Assembly (NCBI GenBank): GCA_017558545.1
Contig: JAFYUG010000267.1
Span: 1-9,603 of the forward strand
Direction of reading: 5' to 3'
From: Oscillospiraceae bacterium
Lineage (GTDB): Bacteria > Bacillota > Clostridia > Oscillospirales > Oscillospiraceae
Length of the DNA: 9,603 nucleotides
The position numbers were made by a program, and so were the translations under genes. Under the pieces are notes generated by a model that had not been told where the DNA came from, made no database searches, and was given only the letters and a program-made list of their open reading frames with translations. Positions 4,901-9,603 of the stretch are shown one piece after another. Each line of letters opens with the position of its first letter. Positions within the stretch are counted from its first letter, which is position 1.

Positions 4901-5677
4901 TCAAACCTCGCTGGGGGGAATTTCTCCGCCGTTTTCCGCCTGCATTCTTGCCCAGCCGGCCATGCGCTCAGCCATAATGGCCTTGCTCTCCTCGTCATCC
5001 TGCAAGGCAGGCAGCTTCCATGGCATTTCCTTGAGGGCGATGCAAACCTCGTCCAGCTTCTGATAGGGAATGGCAATAATGTGCAGACCCTTGGGGTAGA
5101 CCTTTCTTCGAGCCATGCCATGATGCATACCGGTTACGCAGAAATTCACCTTGCCGCTGAGGTAGGGATAGGCATAGGTCCAGGCGCAGGAGAAGATGCA
5201 GCTTGTTTTGCTCTCCCAATAGTCGCCGGAGATATAGCTTGTGGCGCGCATGACTATGTCCGCCTGCTCGGTGTCGGCCACCACAATCACAAGGTCGGGG
5301 TCAAACTCGCATTTGGACACAGGGCAAAACCATACATAGTTGATGCTGCCCTCAATAATGGTGGGGACGGTGTTGTGGATTCGGGCGTTGGGAGCGGGAG
5401 TGCGGTAAATGCCGAAGTCCATACCTGCCTGACCGCTGGCGGCAAAGGGCTGCTTGGGCATCATGCCCAGCACCATACGGCCAAAGCAATTATCGTTATC
5501 CTTGTCTATGCAAAAGCTCTCGTCCTTATCCTGACAGAGCTTCAGAAACTGGCAGAAGGACAAAAGCTCCTGAGCCTTGGGTACGCCTTCGGGTTTTGCG
5601 TAGCAAAATTTTACGGCAATGGGCTGGAAAGTGCAGCCAAGGTCGGCAAAGGCCTTTTTGGAAAGAGCATCTATCAT
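4901..5677 (-). CDS. DUF169 family protein, cysteine-rich
   Basis: This 258-residue protein resembles the DUF169 family (COG2043-type), whose biochemical function is not established to my knowledge. Recognisable parts are the early FQPIAVKF (17-24) and FCPVSKCEFDPDLVIVVAD (117-135), the most family-like stretch. A Cys-containing region around YWESKTSCIFSCAW (153-166) follows. It has twelve cysteines (15, 25, 42, 48, 56, 64, 118, 123, 160, 164, 180, 212), unusually many for its size; metal or redox chemistry is possible but not shown. No signal peptide or membrane segment is seen, so it is probably cytoplasmic. I chose the ATG at 5677: GGAGG (5693-5689 on the minus strand) lies 11 bases upstream, a slightly long spacing, and the longer frame to 5719 would place the ribosome site inside the gene. 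It is divergent from the LRR gene and converges on spoIIR. Confidence 0.75.
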   Translation of the reverse strand: MIDALSKKAFADLGCTFQPIAVKFCYAKPEGVPKAQELLSFCQFLKLCQDKDESFCIDKDNDNCFGRMVLGMMPKQPFAASGQAGMDFGIYRTPAPNARIHNTVPTIIEGSINYVWFCPVSKCEFDPDLVIVVADTEQADIVMRATSYISGDYWESKTSCIFSCAWTYAYPYLSGKVNFCVTGMHHGMARRKVYPKGLHIIAIPYQKLDEVCIALKEMPWKLPALQDDEESKAIMAERMAGWARMQAENGGEIPPSEV

Positions 5678-5709
5678 AATTTCTCGCACCTCCAATAAAT
5701 AATGGCAAT

Positions 5710-5738
5710 ATTTTACCACATTTCAATTACTTTGTATA
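5710..5738 (-). promoter_or_regulatory. Candidate promoter for the DUF169 gene
   Basis: Read on the minus strand, TATACA (5738-5733, 4 of 6 for -35) lies 17 bases before TAAAAT (5715-5710, 5 of 6 for -10). It points at the ribosome site at 5693. The predicted leader is short. It is back to back with the LRR promoter in the same 129-base gap. Confidence 0.4.
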
Positions 5739-5743
5739 TATGG

Positions 5744-5772
5744 TTGAAAAGCCCGTCGGCTTTCTATATAAT
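5744..5772 (+). promoter_or_regulatory. Consensus sigmaA promoter for the LRR gene
   Basis: TTGAAA (5744-5749) and TATAAT (5767-5772) are separated by exactly 17 bases. A second TATAAT overlaps at 5772-5777. The predicted start is near 5780, followed by GGAGGT (5794-5799), 7 bases before the ATG. This is among the strongest promoter matches in the window, and its hexamers and spacing are identical to those before the SLH gene. Confidence 0.7.
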
Positions 5773-5806
5773 ATAATTTACTATTTATTTTTCGGAGGTC
5801 ACAGAA

Positions 5807-7699
5807 ATGACTTCAGGCAGACATGTTAGCGAAAAGACCCTTGGCGGCCGACTTATAATCATCGGCGCCGCCCTTGCCGCCGTCCTTGCGGCAATATATC
5901 TCATTTGCTCCATGTTCTTTGTTTTCGCAGGAGGCTCTTTTATCTCCCGAAACGCAAAGGATATTGACCTCAGCGATAGCCGCGTTAAAAAGACCGGCGC
6001 CCTTTTGCGCCTTCGCTCTCCCGAGAGCATAGACCTTCGCGGCAACGCCATTGACGCAGGCGAGTATAAATCCCTTGCCGCCGCCTTCCCCCAGTGCGAA
6101 ATTTATTGGGATGTGCCCCTTGGCGGCGTTGACGAAAGCTGGGATAACCTCAGCGAGAGCGTATCCGTGTCTGTATTTTCCACCGAGGCGGCGGAGCTTT
6201 ATGCCCTCATGCCCAACCTGAAGGAAGTTGACCTGCGCGACGCTGAGATGACCCCCGAGGACTACGAGCTTCTCCGCAGCCTTATCCCCCAATGCAAAAT
6301 CATTTGGGGCGTTCCCATCGCCGGCGAGAGATATGACTCCAATTCTCTGAGTTTGACCATAGGCGATATTTCCGCGGAGGATGTTAAGCTTTTTGCCTAT
6401 TTCACTTCTCTTGAATCCCTCACCTTCGAGGGCAGCAGCCACGAAAACTACATGGCTGTGGAGAAGCTTTTCCATGGAACAGCCGTGAAGCGCCATGTTA
6501 TGCTGGGTCAGACCGCCGCCTATGCCGGCGAGAGCTTCCTTGACCTCAGCGCAGGTGCTGTCACCGCTCAGGAGCTGAAGGATAATCTCATCTACCTGCC
6601 CGATTTGGAAAGTGTGAAGCTCAATTCCTCCGCCTTCGGCATAGACGAGCTTATCTCCCTTATGGAGGCTTATCCCGAAATCGACTTCGAGCTGGATATT
6701 TACATAGGCGCTCAGCGCTTCAGCTGCCTAGACACCGCCATCACCCTTGATGCCGGCGTGAAGGCCAAGGAGCTGGCCGGTGCGCTGGGAGGCTTTGTAG
6801 CCCTTGAGACCGTAGACCTCAGCGCTTGCAGTTATAGCTGGAGCGACCTTGTTACTATTCACGAGGCCTATCCCACCGCCTTTATCAAGGCCAATGTTGT
6901 GCTTTATGAGCAGAGCTTCTCCACCGACGCCAAGGAAATTGACCTCAGCGGCACCGAAATTTCCGATATCAGCCCCATCGAGTCCGCTCTTCCCCTTTTC
7001 CCAAAGCTTGAGAAGGTTATTATGAGCGACTGCGGCATTGAAAGCGAGGAAATGGACGCTCTCAACCGCCGCCACGAGGATGTTTCCTTCGTTTGGACCA
7101 TTCATTTCAGCAAATACAGCCTCCGCACGGACACCAAGGCCTTCTGCGCCTCCAATGTGCCCGGCTATGTTGCCCCCAAGCTCTATGATAAGGACTTGGT
7201 GGAGCTTAAGTATCTCACGGAGCTTGAGGCTCTGGACCTTGGACATATGCTCTATACCGACCTGAGCTTCCTTGAATATATGCCCAATCTCCGCTATCTC
7301 ATTCTGGTTGAGGCTAATTACCGGGATATTTCCGCCATTGCTCAGCTGGAAAACCTCTATTATCTGGAGATTTTCAATAACCGCATCGAGGATCTCTCTC
7401 CCCTGCTGGAGTGCAAAAACCTTCGCCATCTGAACCTTGGCTACACCCGCGGCTATGATGCCACAGTGCTGAAGGGCATGACCTGGCTGGAGCGCCTTTG
7501 GTTCCCCGGCCACGGCCTTGAGGACGATGTGGCCGAAGAGATTGCCGCTGCGCTGCCCAACACCGAGTGCTACCATCCCATGTGGGATGCAGCCGGCTCC
7601 ACCGGCGGCGGCTGGCGGGAGCATGACAGCTACTTCGAAATGCGCGACCTTTTCGATATGCACTATATGCCCGGCGGCACCGGAACGGCAAAAAGATAA
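5807..7699 (+). CDS. Membrane-anchored leucine-rich-repeat surface protein
   Basis: This 630-residue protein has a short basic N-terminus, one long hydrophobic segment (about 14-43), and no lipobox or clear cleavage site. It is therefore probably anchored with the rest outside the cell. Residues 72-470 form six tandem units of about 64-72 residues (72-135, 136-199, 200-264, 265-330, 331-398, 399-470). Each opens with an LRR-like strand such as LKEVDLRDAEM or LETVDLSACSY. An Ala/Pro helix and a second strand follow, best seen as PQCEIYWDVPL (95-105) and PQCKIIWGVPI (161-171). From 471 four classical 22-residue LRRs follow (471-492, 493-514, 515-536, 537-558), then a capping unit (559-592) and a Gly- and aromatic-containing tail ending GGTGTAKR. 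LRRs usually bind protein or glycan ligands; the partner is unknown. No catalytic motif is seen. It has its own promoter and terminator, so it is probably a single-gene transcript. Confidence 0.82.
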   Translation: MTSGRHVSEKTLGGRLIIIGAALAAVLAAIYLICSMFFVFAGGSFISRNAKDIDLSDSRVKKTGALLRLRSPESIDLRGNAIDAGEYKSLAAAFPQCEIYWDVPLGGVDESWDNLSESVSVSVFSTEAAELYALMPNLKEVDLRDAEMTPEDYELLRSLIPQCKIIWGVPIAGERYDSNSLSLTIGDISAEDVKLFAYFTSLESLTFEGSSHENYMAVEKLFHGTAVKRHVMLGQTAAYAGESFLDLSAGAVTAQELKDNLIYLPDLESVKLNSSAFGIDELISLMEAYPEIDFELDIYIGAQRFSCLDTAITLDAGVKAKELAGALGGFVALETVDLSACSYSWSDLVTIHEAYPTAFIKANVVLYEQSFSTDAKEIDLSGTEISDISPIESALPLFPKLEKVIMSDCGIESEEMDALNRRHEDVSFVWTIHFSKYSLRTDTKAFCASNVPGYVAPKLYDKDLVELKYLTELEALDLGHMLYTDLSFLEYMPNLRYLILVEANYRDISAIAQLENLYYLEIFNNRIEDLSPLLECKNLRHLNLGYTRGYDATVLKGMTWLERLWFPGHGLEDDVAEEIAAALPNTECYHPMWDAAGSTGGGWREHDSYFEMRDLFDMHYMPGGTGTAKR

Positions 7700-7702
7700 A
7701 AT

Positions 7703-7735
7703 AAAAACCCGAAGGTAAAATACCTTCGGGTTTTT
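7703..7735. terminator. Bidirectional intrinsic terminator between LRR and SLH genes
   Basis: A perfect 15-bp stem, AAAAACCCGAAGGTA (7703-7717) with TACCTTCGGGTTTTT (7721-7735), has the loop AAA. The plus strand ends in five T's and the minus strand likewise. It lies 3 bases after the LRR stop codon and about 190 bases after the converging SLH stop, with no other terminator for that gene in between. It can serve both. Confidence 0.88.
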
Positions 7736-7747
7736 GCATATTTAAAG

Positions 7748-7800
7748 CCTTCTCCTTGAGGAGAAGGTGGCCGGCCTTCAGGCCGGACGGATGAGGTGTT
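7748..7800. repeat. Double-hairpin repeat (CCTTCTCC and CCGGCC stems)
   Basis: CCTTCTCC (7748-7755) pairs with GGAGAAGG (7760-7767) around TTGA. CCGGCC (7771-7776) then pairs with GGCCGG (7781-7786) around TTCA, followed by GGATGAGGTG. This arrangement resembles a dispersed repeat I associate with clostridial intergenic regions. It is not coding and has no T-run. Confidence 0.65.
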
Positions 7801-7859
7801 GTTGGGACTTGCGGATTGTCCAAAAAGCGGGCGAATACATTGCCACAGAGCAAAACATA

Positions 7860-7907
7860 GTCATTGCCACAGCGCCTTTAGGCGCTGTGGCAATCCGCAG
7901 CCCCTAT
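7860..7907. repeat. GTCATTGC-type palindrome, perfect copy
   Basis: ATTGCCACAGCGCC (7863-7876) and GGCGCTGTGGCAAT (7881-7894) form a perfect 14-bp stem with loop TTTA. The element begins GTCATTGC and ends CAATCCGCAGCCCCTAT. The related element at 4831-4876 aligns along its length, but its left arm has GAA where this one has CACA. It lies 20 bases from the SLH stop codon. Without a T-run it is not a typical terminator. Confidence 0.75.
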
Positions 7908-7926
7908 AATTCGCTTTCGCAATATA

Positions 7927-9180
7927 TCAATAATAAAGCTCACGAATAAGCGCCGCGCACTGTTCATAGCTAAATCCCGGTTTCATATCGGGGTGATAGA
8001 GCATTTCCAAAATGAGAATATCTTCCTTGCTCATGGTGAAATTCTCGTTGCTCCATTGGTAAATAACGCTGTCATAGCGCACCTCGGTGTCCTGCACGGG
8101 GCCGAGGCCGTTATAAATTTCCTCGATTATAATGGAATCTCTGTAATATTGGGGGATGTCCACGCGCTGGCATATAATCTCCGTGTAAATTTCATTAAAG
8201 CTATACCAATAGGTAACGCCGCCCCAGCTGCCCCAAAAGTCCGAGCCAAGGAGATTTATCATCTCCTCTTCGTCCACAAAGTACATTTCAAGATTGCTCA
8301 TATAGTCATAGGGGGCTGGGTACATTCCCGGAAAACCCTCTATGGAGTTAAGCTGGGCAAGATATGTGTTGAGCACCTCCATGTCCCTGCCGGTGGGAGT
8401 GCCGTAAATGGTGTAGTAAATAGGCTGCGTCCATTTTTGCACAACGCTGGCGCCCTGCTTGTCGCCAAACTCGGTGTCCAGACAAACCTCCGCAAAATAG
8501 GCTATGAGGGTGTCCGCATCCAAGCCTTCTATGTAGTAGGGGGAATGGCGGGGAAGCTCAATTATAACCTTGTTTGCCAAGCCTGCCACGCGGGCAACAA
8601 TAGTGGCCATCTCGCTGCGCTTGAAGTTGCGATCCACGCCGAAAAGACCCTTTTCAACGCCGTTTACTATACCGGCCTCCGCAAGGGCATAAATGGCCTT
8701 GGTCTTATCGGAAGTGCCGTAAACATCGGTGAAGTAGCCTTCGGGAACGGTGTTAATCCGGGGGAAGTCGCCATAGGGCAGAACATTTGCGAATATCTCC
8801 GCGGCCTCCGCTCTGGTAACGGCCACCTTCACATTTTCGGGCACATACCAAACAATATGGTTTTCAAGGGCGTAGTCCACATAGATGCTGTACCAAAGCC
8901 CAGTTTGGTCGGCGGCAGAATACACATGCTCTCCCTTTATGTACTGGGTGAGGCGCACGGCGAAAACAATAGTCTCCGCCCAGGTGAGTATGCGGTCGGG
9001 AGCATAGGTGCCGTCCTGATTTCCCGCAACAAGGCCGGCATTGGCGCAGGCCATAATAGGCTCATAGTACCATGCGTCATGGCGCACGTCGCTGAATGCC
9101 GTGCTGGCGGCGCTTACCCCAATGGTGAACATTCCGCCAAGGATGCAAAGAGCCAAAACTATGGAAATAAGCTTTTTCAT
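7927..9180 (-). CDS. Secreted S-layer-homology protein with DUF2927-like C-terminal domain
   Basis: This 417-residue protein has a clear signal peptide (MKKLISIVLALCILGG..., probable cleavage after VSA near residue 24). Three SLH domains follow at about 27-80 (FSDVRHDAWYYEPI...), 90-136 (divergent, VTRAEAAEIFANVL) and 146-202 (YFTDVYGTSDK...RSEMATIVARVAG). SLH triplets bind secondary cell-wall polymers and hold proteins on the Gram-positive surface. Residues ~220-415 resemble DUF2927: VQKWTQPIYYTIYG (247-260), a central LNSIEG, IIIEEIYNGLGP (350-361), then LILEMLYHPDMKPGFS (389-404). The function of that domain is not established, and I see no HExxH metal site. The ATG at 9180 is preceded by a purine-rich AGGAAGGGG and begins the signal peptide; 15 more residues upstream are open but unlikely to be translated. 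It has its own promoter and shares a terminator with the LRR gene. Confidence 0.82.
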   Translation of the reverse strand: MKKLISIVLALCILGGMFTIGVSAASTAFSDVRHDAWYYEPIMACANAGLVAGNQDGTYAPDRILTWAETIVFAVRLTQYIKGEHVYSAADQTGLWYSIYVDYALENHIVWYVPENVKVAVTRAEAAEIFANVLPYGDFPRINTVPEGYFTDVYGTSDKTKAIYALAEAGIVNGVEKGLFGVDRNFKRSEMATIVARVAGLANKVIIELPRHSPYYIEGLDADTLIAYFAEVCLDTEFGDKQGASVVQKWTQPIYYTIYGTPTGRDMEVLNTYLAQLNSIEGFPGMYPAPYDYMSNLEMYFVDEEEMINLLGSDFWGSWGGVTYWYSFNEIYTEIICQRVDIPQYYRDSIIIEEIYNGLGPVQDTEVRYDSVIYQWSNENFTMSKEDILILEMLYHPDMKPGFSYEQCAALIRELYY

Positions 9181-9213
9181 AACAGAGCCCCTTCCTTCAT
9201 GTTTTATGGCTTT

Positions 9214-9242
9214 ATTATACTTCACTCCCGGCCCGATTTCAA
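9214..9242 (-). promoter_or_regulatory. Consensus sigmaA promoter for the SLH gene
   Basis: On the minus strand TTGAAA (9242-9237) is followed after 17 bases by TATAAT (9219-9214). The predicted start is near 9207, giving a leader of about 25 bases to the ATG at 9180. Hexamers and spacing are the same as for the LRR gene promoter at 5744-5772. Confidence 0.7.
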
Positions 9243-9276
9243 TAAAATTCCCCTAAGGCCCGGAAAAATGCATAAT

Positions 9277-9307
9277 AAAAGGCTCTCGCATGAGCGAGAG
9301 CCTTTTT
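9277..9307 (-). terminator. Intrinsic terminator of hpf
   Basis: A perfect 13-bp stem, AAAAGGCTCTCGC (9277-9289) with GCGAGAGCCTTTT (9294-9306), has the loop ATGA. On the minus strand the stem ends in TTTTATT. It lies just downstream of the hpf stop codon (9323) and before the SLH promoter, so it isolates the two genes. The plus strand also has five T's after the stem. Confidence 0.82.
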
Positions 9308-9322
9308 CTATATACAAAAGTA

Positions 9323-9603
9323 TCAATCTTCAACATCGGTGGCGGCGATGAGGCCGTAACCGCCCTGCTTGCGCTTATAAACAACGGAGAAGCTATCGTC
9401 ATCCTCCTGGTTGAGGAAGGCGAAGAACTCATGCTCCAGAAGATTCATCTGCAAAATTGCCTCTTCGGGAGTCATGGGCTTGAGGGAGAAGCGCTTGGTG
9501 CGAACAATGCGGAAATCGTCGCCATCGTCATATTCCTCTGCGGGGATATATTCGGGCTTGATGTCGCGCTCAAGGGCGCCTTCGCGGAGCTTCTTCTCAA
9601 GAC
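9323..9603 (-). CDS. hpf: Ribosome hibernation promoting factor, long form (C-terminal part)
   Basis: This is the last 92 codons of a gene that runs off the right edge; the start is outside the window. The visible end, IVRTKRFSLKPMTPEEAILQ, then NLLEHEFFAFLNQEDDDSFSVVYKRKQGGYGLIAA, is the C-terminal dimerisation domain of long HPF. In Gram-positive bacteria this domain joins two stalled 70S ribosomes into an inactive 100S dimer in stationary phase. The charged linker before it (KLREGALERDIKPEYIPAEE) is also typical, and the N-terminal ribosome-binding domain is expected beyond 9603. The stop codon TGA is at 9325-9323, followed by a strong terminator. The protein ends TDVED, a few acidic residues beyond the usual YGLI end. 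Confidence 0.9.
   Translation of the reverse strand, partial: LEKKLREGALERDIKPEYIPAEEYDDGDDFRIVRTKRFSLKPMTPEEAILQMNLLEHEFFAFLNQEDDDSFSVVYKRKQGGYGLIAATDVED

Noticed and set aside
4829..5698. Plus-strand open frame of 289 codons opposite the DUF169 gene
   Set aside because: It starts inside a repeat element, runs antisense to a gene with a proper ribosome site and family motifs, and has an Ala/Gly/Leu-rich shadow composition.
6728..7663. Minus-strand open frame of 311 codons within the LRR gene
   Set aside because: Antisense to a gene with consensus promoter, ribosome site and terminator; no start signals of its own.
7993..9351. Plus-strand open frame of 452 codons opposite the SLH gene
   Set aside because: Although longer than the SLH gene, it lacks recognisable domains and crosses the SLH promoter and the hpf terminator. 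The minus strand carries a signal peptide and SLH motifs.

Overview
The window looks like chromosomal DNA of an endospore-forming, Gram-positive member of the Clostridia, with moderately high GC. An Oscillospirales-like relative is my best guess. The evidence is a SpoIIR sporulation signal protein, an anaerobic-type HemZ, a long-form ribosome hibernation factor, an S-layer-homology (SLH) protein, strong GGAGG ribosome sites, and sigmaA-type promoters. The intergenic spaces are packed with short palindromic repeats of a kind common in gut Clostridia. No mobile element, CRISPR array, tRNA or rRNA is visible.

Layout. Positions 1-343 are repeat-rich and non-coding. Positions 356-3603 form a compact plus-strand cluster: hemZ (radical SAM coproporphyrinogen dehydrogenase), a uridine-kinase-family P-loop kinase whose start overlaps the hemZ end by 20 bases, and a secreted SGNH/GDSL-type lipoprotein 25 bases further on. 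A terminator hairpin at 3688-3733 sits directly before the start codon of spoIIR (3738-4331). Positions 4332-4900 are a gene-free mosaic of hairpin repeats between spoIIR and the converging gene for a cysteine-rich DUF169 protein (4901-5677, minus). That gene is divergent from a 630-residue membrane-anchored leucine-rich-repeat protein (5807-7699, plus), which has its own consensus promoter. A bidirectional terminator (7703-7735) and more repeats separate it from a converging gene for a secreted protein with three SLH domains and a DUF2927-like C-terminal domain (7927-9180, minus). The right edge holds the 3' part of hpf (9323-9603, minus) with its terminator.

How the genes fit together. This is mostly a housekeeping and envelope neighbourhood, not a dedicated system. 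The first three genes are probably one transcription unit, but with unrelated functions (haem synthesis, nucleoside-type kinase, surface hydrolase). The LRR and SLH proteins are both predicted to lie outside the membrane. They converge on one terminator and carry the same promoter hexamers (TTGAAA, 17-base spacer, TATAAT).

Most worth a second look: six hairpin repeats whose arms differ in sequence yet stay complementary; the hairpin that would hide the spoIIR ribosome site on read-through RNA; the repeat architecture of the LRR protein; and the SLH-DUF2927 combination. I did not find convincing evidence of a wholly new biological system.
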